This document shows, in pieces, positions 24,940 to 37,134 of a DNA stretch of 64,000 bases (position 1 is the stretch's first letter; each line of letters starts with the position of its first letter). Position numbers and translations under genes: made by a program. The notes below the pieces were generated by a model. It was not told the DNA's origin, ran no database searches, and saw nothing but the letters and a program-made list of their open reading frames with translations. Source of the DNA: Anaeramoeba flamelloides. Its lineage: Eukaryota > Metamonada > Anaeramoebidae. The DNA lies in the NCBI GenBank assembly GCA_027625915.1, contig JANTQA010000075.1, positions 1,798,001 to 1,862,000 of the forward strand, written 5' to 3'.

Positions 24940-27400
24940 ATCATTATTATGATTGCCCATTATCTTTTTTGAAAAGTTTATTGTTTAATCCTTAACACCT
25001 TAAGCCATTATAATACTTTTTTAATTGGTTTCTTATTTTTTTTCTTAATTTTTTTTTTATTTTTTCTCCTTTTTTATTATTATTATACTATTTAATATTG
25101 GCACCATTTCACCCCTGGCCAAGTAATTATATCTATTATTATTATTATTTTCATTTTATATTTTTTTATTGTTATTTGGGGATTCTTGCCTTTTTTTTTT
25201 TTATTAGTTCAAATAATAACTTTTTTAAAATACCATATATATCCAAATAAAAAATTAATTATTATTATTTTTTAACCTAACCAGTGAAATCTATTCCTTC
25301 CCAACCCCTAATTATTTGAACGTGTTTTATTAACAAGCTGACAATGCATCATTCTGCTTTTGAGTATATTCTAAACAAACTTGTGATATAAATTACATTT
25401 AATTCATGATCAATAAAAAAATAACACAAGAAAAAAAAAATAGTTTTCCAAAATTATTTAACATTTAATAAATTAATTGATATTTCTCTGTCAACTAAAC
25501 ACCATTCAAAAAATTTTGACATACCCACAACCAAAAATTTCCGAAAAAAACCAATTTATTGTCTTTGTGGATTTATTATTAAGGAATAAGTGTTGGGTAC
25601 CTGGTCTGGTATAGAGAGAATTTTGAATTGACAAAATTTGTGTCTCCTAATTCAAAGTGTATCTAAAATAGACACAGCCATTTGAAGAATTTTGAACTCA
25701 ATTTAGTTTTTTAAAATTTTATAAAGAGTCTAAAAAAGAAAATAAAAAAAAAATAATTTATTATATTTTTCTAAACGTAATATAAAATCATATTCAAGTC
25801 ACCGATTATGAATGTTTTTTAGGTAATCATTTTTATCCAAATAAAAGAAAAAAAATATAAAATGAAAAAAAAAAATCGGTGTGTCCTAAATGATGCAATG
25901 AGTGGAAAATAAAAATTCAATTGGCAATTTTGTTGAAATTTCTCCAAAAATTATTGATAAATCAAATGATAAGATAAAATCAAGCAATTATATGTGATTT
26001 TTCTATTTAACAAACTCAACATTAGTCTACTATCAATCATTAGAAAAAAAGTTCCCGATCTAACGAAGCAAGATTACATAACTCGAAAAAATATAAGAAA
26101 TGAAAACAAAACAAAAAAAAAAACAAAAAATGAAACAGTTTGTAAAATTACAATTAAATCCAGCTTGGATGTAAAATTTCAGTATTATAATTCTGTCAAC
26201 GTCATTAAACTGTGTCCAAATTGTTGGAATTTAGTTTATTTTAAAATAATAAGTACCTTTTTTTTATATTGTTAGATTCTAAAGTTTTCCAATAAATAAA
26301 GTTTTTAGTAAATGTGGATTCAAAATTTTTAAAAGTGCTTATGCTCACATCACAATTTCTACCCACCATTTAAAGGCCGTGCCATTTTTGTATTAAATAG
26401 GGAAAATGATAAACCATTTTAATTCCCAAAACCAGTTATCACTTTTTAAAACTAGAACAATTATAAAAAGTTGAAAATGTAAAAGCATAATTTATTTTTG
26501 GAAATTTTTACTTGATTTTCCTTTTTGAAATTATTATACTCAAGCTTTGAATAAAGCATTGTATGAAAATAAGTGTTAAGAAATTCAGCAAAATAGCTTT
26601 TTATTTATAATATTCTTTGTCCTAGACAGCTTGATAAAAAAAAGTTCCAAGATTTATAAAAATGAAAATTAAACTAAAATTTTTAATGAAATATATTAGA
26701 ATTTATCAGTATATTTAATGTGGTTATTTAAAAATATTTTTGTTCCATTTTTCTTTAAATCGTCTTAATATCATTTGATATCATTTTTAAGTTTGAATAA
26801 CTTATTTTTTATTTTTATTTTTTTTTCAGTGGTACTAAATAATTTAACTGGTCCTCTTTATTTCATAAAGGATATAAACACTTTATATATCTTAAGATAT
26901 AAAATAAAAATTATATTAAAATATAATATAATAACATTTGGTAAAATTTCTAGAAATACATAATTTTTATTAACTTCTATCAACATATACAGTTTGTTAA
27001 GTTCGTAAATATAAAAAATGAACTTTTTAATTTTTTTTCTTTTAAAATCCCAATAAACATTGAATTTATGTAAAAATATTTATTTATTGTGACAAAGGAG
27101 TAATCAAAGAAAATTTACTAAATAAAAAAGAGAAGAAGAAAAATAATTAAAACATTAAAGTAAAAAATATTATTTCATTTACATGACCAAATTAAAAAAA
27201 AGCTAGGCACTTGACGACACGCCCCCTTAAAGAGGAGGAGTAAACCCCATAGAAAGATTATTAATAATAAGATTCTACACACGGTGATTAATAAATTGGT
27301 ATTCCAGGACTCCAAAAAGTGGAGCACTATTTACCTGAATTTGTATATTTTTTTACTATTTTAGGATTTATGTAAAAATAAGAATTATTTTTTTTTAAAA
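24940..27400. other. Intergenic AT-rich stretch
   Basis: Apart from the element at 25494-26239 I see no gene. The small open frames at 25994-26275 and 26775-26963 lie partly inside that element or in low-complexity sequence. A short block near 27205-27340 is less AT-rich (AGGCACTTGACGACACGCCC and following) and shares GCTAGGCACTTGAC with 47846-47862, in the LINE/palindrome array. Confidence 0.45.
25494..26239. mobile_element. Inverted-repeat element, about 550-bp family, copy 1
   Basis: The left end is TAAACACCATTCAAAAAATTTTGACA and the right end is its approximate reverse complement, GTGTCCAAATTGTTGGAATTTAGTTTA. An internal copy of the motif (GTGTGTCCTAAAT) sits near 25880. The four copies in this window share the order of internal blocks (for example AGTAATCATTTT.ATCCAAATA). 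This copy is the longest. No coding sequence is seen. The GGACACA-type end resembles Tc1/mariner ends, but the family is not proven. Confidence 0.7.
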
Positions 27401-27417
27401 CAATTAAAATTTATAAA

Positions 27418-27917
27418 GTAGGGAAAAAATATCTGACACGAAAAAAAATTACTCACCAGATTTTTAATTGTGAATATTAGGAAAACTATTTTGTAAGTTT
27501 TTTTATTTTCAATCAAATCCTTTTTATAAATAACCAATTTTTTTATGAATTCGGGAATGAACCTCCCTAAAGTTCATTAACAAAGGGGTTTCTCTGGATT
27601 ACTCAAGTAATTGTTTGATAATTAAGTATATCTACTTTTTTTGAATAATAATTGGGTATTATTAAAGAGATTTGCTATTATTTTTGAATTGTTAATTTTT
27701 ATTCTCGTTTTTTGATTGATCGAATAGTGTTTTGAAATAAACTAATTTCATTATACATCATTCTAATAAGTGTACGAGTTAGAATTTTCAAAGTTTGATC
27801 CATAAAAAAAAATGGATTTGATTGAAAATAAAAGAACTTACAAAATAGTTTTCCTAATATTCACAAATAAAAATCTGGTGAGTAATTTTTTTTCGTGTCA
27901 GGTATTTTTTTCACTAC
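27418..27917. mobile_element. Inverted-repeat element, about 500-bp family, copy 1
   Basis: The ends are GTAGGGAAAAAATATCTGACACG and its near reverse complement, ending GTGTCAGGTATTTTTTTCACTAC. The inverted repeats run at least 120 bp inward (TTGTGAATATTAGGAAAACTATTTTGTAAG and complement). No coding potential is seen. Copies lie at 28445-28940 and 55511-56615. Confidence 0.82.
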
Positions 27918-28099
27918 TTTATCATACAATATTAAAAAAATAAAAATGTTAGAATTAGAAATTAATTGGAAATAAACATTCTTTATTATTATCGGAGAAT
28001 GGTAAATTATACTCTAGCTGTCCTATACATTACCCCCCTTGGAAATTAAGCGGAAAATTACAAATTCCACTTTTGTTGATTTATGAAAATAATTTTAAA

Positions 28100-28380
28100 C
28101 CACTATAGTTTAAAATTATTTCATGAAAATCATTTCTTTTAATTTATTGAGAAATTTTAATCTATTTTTTTGATAAGTAGGACACACCGATAAAAAATGA
28201 TCAATATTTTCTATAATTTTGTTTTGTTCATATTTTAAACATAGAGTACAAAATTGATTTGAGTTTTTATTGATCACATATTCATCTATATTTAATAAAA
28301 TAGTAAAAGTCCTGAATTTTAAAATTGTTGGACATGGGGGATAACCTGATTTTTTTCTTGAGTTGTAAATAAAACTGGAT
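28100..28380 (-). mobile_element. LINE (non-LTR retrotransposon) C-terminal fragment
   Basis: The minus strand reads TILKFRTFTILLN, then FCTLC, then IIENIDHFLSVCPTYQKNR. This is the C-terminal zinc-knuckle region (CxxC...HFLxxCP) found after the reverse transcriptase in many LINEs. The LINE at 46512-47806 has the same order (TILKFRNFTNCLN, NCDLC, EDFDHFLWDCPAYKINR), so they are one family. The fragment is boxed in between two copies of the 500-bp inverted-repeat family. No reverse transcriptase part is seen here. Confidence 0.75.
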
Positions 28381-28444
28381 GATTTTTTATTCTTGTGAAT
28401 TATTTATGTCTCAATTTTAACTTTTTTTAAAAATAAAATGTATA

Positions 28445-28940
28445 GTAGGGAAAAAAATACTGGACATGAAAATAATCCATGACAAGATTTTTAATTGTGA
28501 ATATTAGGAAAATTGTTGTGTAATTTCTTTTATATTCAATCAAATCCTTTTTATAAATAACCAATTTTTTTTATGAGATTAATAATAAACCAACCTAAAG
28601 TTTATCAAAGTGAGAAGTCTCTTGAATACAAGAATAATTTTTTGATAAAGTCTAAGTAGATCAACCTTTTTTGAAAAACAATCGAGTTTTATTGAGGCTT
28701 ACTAGAGTTTGGAAAAGGATAATTTTCATTCTTGTTTTTAGATTGATTGAATGATGTTTTGAACAAGTCTGATTTCATTAATCATCATTCTAATAAGTGG
28801 GAGAGTTATAATTTTCACACTTTAATTCTTAAAAAAAGGATTTGATTATAAATAAAAGAAATTTTATAATAATTTTTTTAATATTCACAATTAAAAATCT
28901 TGTCATGGATTATTTTCATGCCCAGTATTTTTTTCATGAC
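28445..28940. mobile_element. Inverted-repeat element, about 500-bp family, copy 2
   Basis: The ends GTAGGGAAAAAAATACTGGACATG and CATGCCCAGTATTTTTTTCATGAC match copy 1 at 27418-27917. The internal order is the same (AATCAAATCCTTTTTATAAATAACC, then ATCATTCTAATAAGTG, then GGATTTGATTATAAATAAAAG). At 496 bp against 500 it is nearly unchanged in length. Confidence 0.82.
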
Positions 28941-29094
28941 TTTAAAATAAACCTTGTTTGAAACCTTCAAGATCCAGAAAAATTTTATCAATAATTTTCG
29001 ACTATTTATAATTTTTAATAAAATTTAATTATTTCAAATGATTAAGTAATATATTTTTTTTAATTACAAGGGATATAAAAAATGATTGATATTA

Positions 29095-29812
29095 TTTGTA
29101 TCAGAAATTTGAGAACATCTATTCTTTTTTTTATTTTAGTAGAATTAGAATAAATTATATTGTTTGAAAATATTTATAAAATTGAAAAAGAATAATAAAA
29201 CCTATTGACACGTTTAACCAATGGTATATTACAAATCCAAAGTAGGAATTAAGATTGTATTATTAATTATTGATTAAAAATAATCAAATAAAAAAAATAT
29301 TTCTTTGGATTGTAAGTTGAATTTTTCAAATTTTAAAAAAAAAAAAATTGGGTGAATTTTTAACTATAATGGTTGGTTTCTCTTTTTTCAATATATTTTT
29401 ATTAAATAAAAAGAAAAAAATGATTTGTGTGTTCTTTGAATCAAAAAGATTAGATTTTATTCAAGTTTCAAATAATTATTGTATAATTATTTTAAAATAA
29501 AGTAGATTTTTTATCTAGATTTATTTCTAGACTTTGGATTATTGTTTTTTTAAAAAGTTTATTTTTGAATACTTTTTTCACAGATCAATAATATTTTAAA
29601 ATTCTTCAATGTAACAATATTTTTTTTTTAAATAATCCAGAAACGTATTGGGAATTTGAAATTTTCAAAAATGACAAAAATGGAAGATTCTTTTAAAAAG
29701 AAAAATTCTTTTCAGAAAATAGCTCTTAAAGTCAGATTTTTTGAGTAATCAGATTTTTACTTTGTTTTTCAATTTCAAGATATTATAAATATTTTTTATG
29801 GATTTGTTATTA
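29095..29812. mobile_element. Right arm of a TTAA element, cut off at its right side
   Basis: It is collinear with 34430-35110 of the complete TTAA element: AATTAAGATTG.., ATAATCAAAT.AAAAA, TATTTCTTT.GAT, GTTGAATTTT, ATCAGATTTTTACTTT.TTTTTCAATTTCAAGATA. Similarity stops at TTGTTATTAA, where the next repeat (from 29813) begins at a TTAA. It looks like an older element broken by a later insertion at TTAA. Confidence 0.7.
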
Positions 29813-32080
29813 AGGACTCGGTTTGAAATTCAAGAATTTGCCTCAACCCAATATATTCCAATCTCATTTACATTATGATTGGATGATCTTTAAAATATTC
29901 TCCAATTTGGATCAAATAATGATTTTATGTCATTTTTTAAATCGAAAATAAATAGGAAGAAATATGGAGATATGTGAACTCGAGCACCTTGTTAAGGAAA
30001 GTGTAAATGAAATTAAAAAAAAATAAATCACCCTTTTTTAACCTTAAAAACACTCTCAATAAAAAACTTTAAAGCTAAATGATCAGATTGTCAATGATCT
30101 AAAATCATCAAGTTACTTTGAATTGTTATATTATCAACACAAACCATACAAAATCCGTCCCAACCCCATTGTAAAAAATTATAAGAAATAGAAATCGGTT
30201 ATCTATTATAAAATTGTGTTTTTTGAAATAGAAAATTCAATTTCAATTATAAGATCAAAACTTTCAGCTTTCTCTTACTTTATTCTGAGCCATTATTTTT
30301 TTTTGTAAAAACCAAACAGAAAAAATTAAATTATCTCAAGAATTGAAATCACAGAAACCATGGAAACTTGATTATATTTTTCGAACATTATTTTTAAATT
30401 GTAAAAACCTGAGATTGTAACAATTTTGGAAATTGAAGAACAACGCTAGTGTAAGTATTTTGATGAATTTGTTTTTGAATTTTAAAGGAAGCAAAAATTG
30501 GATAACTTATTTGTAATCTTGTGGTATAAATTTTACAGTTTATGATGAGATTTAATAACTCTTTTACGGTTTTTTGGAAAAAATAAAATTTTCTAAATAG
30601 ATAATCAATATCAAGGTTTGATAATTTTCCATGGTAGGGCTGGAACGACTGTATCAATTATTACAAAGGGTTTATGATTTTGTCTTTTTTCTTTTGGATC
30701 TTTTTGTTTTTTCTAGAATTGAATTCCACGCCTCCATTGTTAAGAGGAGAGTATCTGATCGAATTGTTTTTTGAACAACATGATCCAGGCCAAATGTAAA
30801 CTAAATTTCATAATAAATGGCCCACCTTACATTTGAATAATGAATTGCTTTTGTATCGTTTTGAAGTTTTTCCTCCCACAATGAAAAGTTTGCAAATAAA
30901 TCATTTTTTCTCTTTTTTATTTTTTCAACAGTGTTTTGTTAAAATGGTTAATGAAAATGAAAAATTTGAAAGAAGTAACAGATGAATTAATGAAAAATTT
31001 GGTTTCAAATATGAAATAGAGATTAGATTTAGTTATTCAAATGGAAGGAGAATCGATAAATGGTTTTTTTTTTACTTTTTTAAATTTTCTATTTTTCATG
31101 TAATGCTTCTTTCAAAATAAATGGCCCAATTTTTTTAAACTGTTTTTTTTATTTTTCTTTCTTTTATTTTTAGACAAAAAATAAATATCTCATGAGTATA
31201 GTATTGAATATTAAAATCTAAATTTTTATATTATAATAGATAACTTCAATTATTACAAATATTTTTATTTAAAATTTGATTTTTAATGGGCCAATTATTA
31301 TGAAAGATAGTTTATTTCACATTTTTTTGGTGTTTTTTTTTGATTTAATTTTAAATGTTTTAATCATTTTCTCTCAAAACTCTATTTGTCGTAATCAGTT
31401 AAATTTGGCTGAAGTTTTGTCGGAAAGCTTTTGAAGAATTATTTATGAAAGGATCTTATGATAAATTTATTTACAAAATTAGACACTTTTTAATATTTTA
31501 AATTAAAGCATTGAAAGTCTGTTGAGAAAGAATGATCCTTCAATTGTTGGAAATGTGGATTTTGATAGATTTAATACAATACCAAAATAATTATCGAGAC
31601 CATTCTCCCAAAATGTCCATGTTTGAAAATAACAAAGACTTTTTTTATAATTTTGAAGAGAGGAAATTAAAATAACAAAGACTTATTCATCCAAAATTTT
31701 CACTTATCTCCTTTTTAACCTTTTATGTCATTTTTAAAAATCTTCTCAACTTAACTAAGTAATCACTTAAAAAAAATAGAAAAACCTCAAGAATGCTTAA
31801 AGGTTTTAATAATGACATAGAAGATATTTTTTTAAAAAAGTCTATTTATTCCAACCTATTTTTTCAATTTTTTAATAATCATTGAAACGAAGTCTGGAAA
31901 ATTCAGAAATTTTTGGTAAAAATTCTGAAATTTTATCCTTCTTAGATCTCAACGAGTTAAAATTTGAGAGATTTGTCAATCACCAAACCTTGATAAGATC
32001 ATATAATTTTTTGAATTTCAATTGCAATAATAGTTGTTTAAATACCAATAATTTATTAGTATTAATAATTATTTATTTTT
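29813..32080. repeat. Large dispersed repeat, about 2.2 kb, uninterrupted copy
   Basis: It begins TTAAGGACTCGGTTTG and is collinear with 45603-50450: ATTCAAGAATTTG.CTCAACCCAATAT, ATTATGATTGGATGATCTT, CATGGAAACTTGATTATATTTTTCG, GGGCTGGAACGACT, and TTTTATCCTTCTTAGATCTCA near 31935. It has no open frame with a recognisable domain. The left boundary at TTAA suggests a TTAA-target DNA element; the right boundary is unclear. The sequence AATTGGATAACTT near 30488 is the empty site for the LINE insertion seen in the other copy. Confidence 0.72.
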
Positions 32081-32206
32081 AATCTGTTGAGTATTGAACT
32101 TTAGAAACAATTAATTGTATTCCAATTAGTGAATGGTTCAGATTGGATATTTCTTTGAGAATTGATTTTAAATAATTTTAATAATCAAAAAGTAAAACTG
32201 GATGTA

Positions 32207-32681
32207 CAGTGGTGTAAATAACCCATGTTGACAACCTTTAACCCATTACGAAAATTTAACTCATGTTTTTTTTTCAGACTTGGGTATTGGAACACCAGGA
32301 ATCACTTATAGATTCTTGGTTCATATCCAAATTGATTTAGAGGTTAGATCTTTGATTAATCAAAATGGCACAATTATATTTACTGATTTTGTTTCCAAAA
32401 TTTCATAATATTTACAAAATTTGAGGGATTAAATGATTTTAAAATCAAAATTCAAAAAAAGAAATTATTCTTATTTTTTTTGTCAAAAAATTACATTTTA
32501 ATCTTTCCATATCTTCATAATTCTTTTTTAAAATTTATTTAAAGAACCCAATTTCTTGTTTATATACTGTTGTCATCCCATTGATTGGTTTCTTTTATTT
32601 CTAGAGTCATCCAATATTTTTTACAGGAGTTAAATTTTAGTAATGGGTTAAAATAAAAAACACGGGTTAGTTACACCACAG
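32207..32681. mobile_element. TA-flanked MITE with CAGTGGTGTAA ends
   Basis: The left end, CAGTGGTGTAAATAACCCATG, and the right end, CACGGGTTAGTTACACCACAG, are near-perfect inverted repeats. Both sides carry TA (32205-32206 and 32682-32683). Inner arms (TTAACCCATTAC.AAAATTTAACTC) continue the inverted repeat to about 55 bp. The element is 475 bp and noncoding, in the style of Tc1/mariner. Confidence 0.83.
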
Positions 32682-32683
32682 TA

Positions 32684-33957
32684 TATATAAATTTTTGATT
32701 GGGTTTTATTTGGATCATTGATTTCAAAACTTCTTAAAACCTATCTTATAAAACCCACATATCCCAATTTCTCTTGAAACAAGTTATTAGGTTTGCACAG
32801 AAACAAAACAAACAAAAAAAATGTCACAATATAAGAAAAAAACAAATGTCTTGGTGATATTGATTAATTGATATTCTGTTCAAAAATCAAATAGAATTAG
32901 TACAATCCCTGAAAGTGTTGTTTCGAACTTCAATTGTTGAATAAAAAAACTAAAAAAACAAAGAGAAAGCCACAAATTCTTTGGAAGAAATAATTTTGAT
33001 TACTGAAATAATTGAAACAACTCAATAAAACAATGTTGAAAATCATAGACCAGACGATCTATAAAAATTGGGGTTGTTTGTGAAGAATTCTTGAATTGAT
33101 CGTCTTTTTTAATCTTGAAAATTGAGATTATTATTCTTAATCATTTGGTAATTTTTCAATACCCAAAGGTGATCGAGTATTTTGGATCCAATAGTTCTTC
33201 ATTTTTTTATTGAAAATATACAGAAAATGTTTTTTTTTGATCCTAATTACAGAATATTTATATGATTGACTGAACTTCACCATTTAAATGAAATTGTGAA
33301 CCAAAAGATATTGAGAAAAATTGTTTAAATTGAAATCTGAGTTCTTAAACACCAGTTTTTGATAAAAAAATCATACGACTGTACCCCTATATTTCATTCT
33401 TTTAACACCCTTGGTTTTTTTTTGAAACACAAAGACAAAATTAAGACAAAAATAAAGATTTATAACTTTTAATTTTAAAAAGATTGGAAAAATAATTTGC
33501 AATTAATTTTCCAAAAAGAATCAAAAAATTGAAAAGATCAAATGTTTGTTTGTCAAATTAAAGGAAAAGAGAATTGAAAAAATAATAAAAAACCATTTTA
33601 AAAAATATATTGAAAGTTGAAATTTTTACTTGTATTTTAAATTCAAATTGTTTGGTTTTAATTTTTGGTGAAGTCAACAATTTGATTACAATCAACAAAA
33701 ATCCATAATAAACAGAATTTTGCAATTTTGAATGAAAATAAATAAAACTGTTTTGGTTTGCATTTTTACTTTTTTTGATTTATTATTGGTGATTAAAATT
33801 TAACCAGACTCAAGTCTAAAATTCAAAATAATCATCAAATAATATTATAGAGCAATTACAATTTACTTTTTGAATGAATTTAGTTTAAAAGTATTTTGTT
33901 TCAAAATAATGAGCTAAAAATTTTTAAAAAACCAAAATTTACTTTAAGGGACTAGTA
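32684..33957. other. Intergenic AT-rich stretch
   Basis: I see no gene, no inverted-repeat element with clear ends and no RNA gene here. Confidence 0.4.
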
Positions 33958-35152
33958 ACTCTTATATTATTTTTTCCCAAAGGTAATAGAGTAATTATTT
34001 ACATTAGGATACAATTAAAACTAATAAGAAACTTTGTTTGTCAACTTTAAAGAAATGAATAATCATTTTTAAAAGATTTAATTTTTCTAATGGAATTTTC
34101 AGTCAAAAGATCCAGATCCTTTTTTGTTCGGATTTGTGGATCAAATTAGAAAAATAAAAATTTACAAAAAAATTTTCTTTTGAAGAAATATCACTTTTAG
34201 TAATTTCTGAGATTCTTTATGAACAAGTAACGTTGTGTCTTTAATATTATTTTAAAAATACATGAAAAATAAATCAAATATTGTATCCTTGAAGATCTAA
34301 AAAATTTGATCATTTTATTCACAAATATTTATTCAATTTCTTGAAATTTAAAAGACTTGTCAATATACTTTTTCAAATACCAAGAGTATAAACAAGGAAC
34401 TGTTTGTATTAAAATCAGGTATTTGATAATATCTATTATTTTTTTTATTATTAGATGTTAGCATTTGAATTGTTTTATTTGTTGCAAAATCTTGAAAAAA
34501 TTGAGAAATAAATGTAAAACCTATTTGATAATTTTAATCATTGGGTTGCTAATGACTTACTGAAATAATTAAGATTGGGTTTATAATTATTAATTATAAA
34601 TAATCAAATTAAAAAGTATTTCTTTAGATAATAAGTTGAATTTTCCAGGTTCTAAAAAAGTATTTCGGGAGAATTTTTAATTCGATTCTTTGGTTCTTTT
34701 TCTCAGATTTTTTTATTTAATCCCTAGAAAAAATAGATTTGGTCTGTTATTTGAATCAAAAAATTCTATTTTTTTCCAAGTTTAAAATAATTAGTGGATT
34801 TTTTTTGAGATTAAGTAGATTTTTTAAACTTAGTTATTGTTAGAGCTTAGTGGTTTCATTTCTAAAGTTTATTTTTGTACAATAACTTTACAGGCAATAA
34901 GATTTCAATCTTCTTTCAAAGAAAATATTTTTTTTTAAATAATTTGGAAAAATGTTGGATTTTGAAATTTTAAAAAATGAGAAAAATGGATCAGTCTTTT
35001 AAAAAATAATTCATCTCTGAAAATAGTATTAAAAATAAGTAATGTCTTGTAGTTATCAGATTTTTACTTTATTTTTCAATTTCAAGATACAGTAAAATTT
35101 TTTTAATTTGTTAGTAAATTTACTTGAAGACTTTTTTTAGTTTACTAGTCCC
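33958..35152. mobile_element. TTAA-target DNA element, complete copy
   Basis: TTAA occurs on both sides (33954-33957 and 35153-35156). The terminal inverted repeat is GGGACTAGTAA at the left and TTACTAGTCCC at the right. It is 1,195 bp with no transposase-like frame, so non-autonomous. A TTAA duplication is the hallmark of piggyBac-type transposition, although classical piggyBac ends begin CCC rather than GGG, so the superfamily is inferred. A related left arm lies at 17685 and a related right arm at 29095-29812. Confidence 0.8.
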
Positions 35153-35156
35153 TTAA

Positions 35157-36780
35157 TTCAAGAAAGTAAGACTGTGTTCAAGTCAATTAAAACCAACTTC
35201 TTTTTTTCAGGATTGTTCAATTTCAAAAAAAAATAAGGTAACTTTTGATTGTAAAAACTTGAAAAAGAATATTTTGGATTATTTATTTCATTTTTTTTTA
35301 ATTAGAGTTTGAATTCAATCTTTCTTTTTTTGTTTTTCAGTAAATGCTAATCTTAACAAAAAAGATTGAAAGACTGAAATGCAAATAATATTGATCTTAG
35401 TTTCAGTTCAAATCAGGAATGTAATGGATCTCGTTTGGATTTTAATTGTTTCATAAAATAATTAATTCTTATTTTAAACTGAATTAAATACTTATCAATC
35501 AGATCCCTCAAAACAAATATCAGATGTACAAAGAAATATTTGCAATTTCAACAAACGTAGACTTTATTTTAATATCTTTATTATCTTTGAATTTAATCTT
35601 AATTTATTATTGCATTTTTTGACTTCTTTTTTATTAACTAAACCCCAATTCAAAATTTTTAACACACAAAAATTCGATTTGTGAAAAAAAAAAACTTATT
35701 TAATCAATTCAAGAAGATTTATCAAATTAGAACCATTCACTAATTGAAATGTCAACACTTGTTTATAAATTACAATACTCACAAAACAATAAATAAATAA
35801 TTATCAATACAAATAAATCATGGGTGTGTTAAAAATTTTGGAGAGAGCAAAACAAAAAAATACATTTGTAAATTTGTTTAAATTCCATTAGGATTATTGA
35901 TAGATCAAATGGTTAGATACTACCAACTAATTTTATTTGAATTCTTCTATTTGGAACAACTCAACTTTAAACTAATATCAATGGTTCAAAAAAATTTACG
36001 ATCCAACAAAACAAATTACGTAATACAAACAATGAAATGAAAAGAAAAACTAAAAAGATGAAAAAATGATTTTCATATTTTTCAAAAATCAAAATTATCT
36101 CCAATTTCAATGAAATTGTATTATTGTGATTGTTTGGAACGTTTTAGCTGTATGGAAAATTTTGAATTTTAGTTTATTTATTAATATCCAAATGAACAAA
36201 ATTTTTGAATTCAATTATCATTCTAAACGAGCTTATATTTCTCAATTTTAAATATATAAACTTTACATAGTTTAAGCTTAAAATCTATCAATATCTGAAA
36301 AAAAATCAGGATCAATTTTTTTTTATTTTTATTCATTGTATTTTTTTTTGGTTTGGTTTTCAAAATTTACTAATTCTCTTTTTAAAATTTATCTTTTTTT
36401 AATTATTATTTGTACCCGGTATAGTTTATTTAGAATAGAGCCAGTTTAAATGTATTTTTTCTTTTTTAGGAAATTCTTCTTCCTTTTTGCTATTCTTTCT
36501 TTGAAATTACAAATTCATTTTAATTAAAAAAAATTGATTATTTTGACTTTTTTTTTTTTACTAAAAATCTTTGTTTTTTTTCTTACTATAATATTCTTTT
36601 TAAAAAAAATAAGGATCGTAAAATTATATTATTTTATTCTTTATTTTTATAATTATTATTTCTCAATATATATTTTTATTAAAATTTTAATTTTTGATAA
36701 ATAAAATAGAAAAGAAAAACTCTTTTTTTTAAAAAAAAATAAAAAATCTAAAAAACAATTAAATAAAAAATTAGGATGTT
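35157..36780. other. Intergenic AT-rich stretch
   Basis: No gene seen. It contains copy 2 of the 550-bp element (35639-36176) and T-rich sequence. Confidence 0.4.
35639..36176. mobile_element. Inverted-repeat element, about 550-bp family, copy 2
   Basis: It runs from TAAACCCCAATTCAAAATTTTTAACACA to AATTTTGAATTTTAGTTTA. Internal motifs are shared with the copies at 44851, 61876 and 25494, including GTGTGTTAAAAATTTTGGAGAGAG near 35826. Length 538 bp, noncoding. Confidence 0.72.
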
Positions 36781-36829
36781 TTATTCCATTTTTTATTTTC
36801 TTTTTGTTTTGGACTAAGAAATATAGTCC

Positions 36830-37070
36830 CTCCTTCATTTCTAATATTTTGATTCGAGAATCTTCTGTAATGTATCTGATGTGGGCTGAGTGGTTCATCT
36901 TCATTTGAGTAATTTTGAATCGTTTAATATTTTTTATCTTTGGTGATAAAAAATAGAGAGGAGAGAATGGTGGAAAAACGAACAATTCTCGTCTGTGATG
37001 TCCTTAATTCTAGTAATGGAACTCCAGGTATTTGGAATACAAGAATCCTGATCAAAATTTAGACCTGGGG
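36830..37070 (-). other. Less AT-rich segment, possibly degraded coding sequence
   Basis: On the minus strand short frames such as CIPNTWSSITRIKDITDENC and HIRYITEDSRIKILEMKEG look coding-like, but no domain is recognised and the frames are interrupted. It lies just downstream of the decayed TRIM-like gene and could be its lost 3' end or another gene's remains. A run of nine or more G followed by GCGCGCG lies at about 37069-37087. Confidence 0.25.
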
Positions 37071-37134
37071 GGGGGGGTTGCGCGCGTATACATGTATAAA
37101 TAATAAAAAAAAATCCCCTCAAATTATTGTTATT

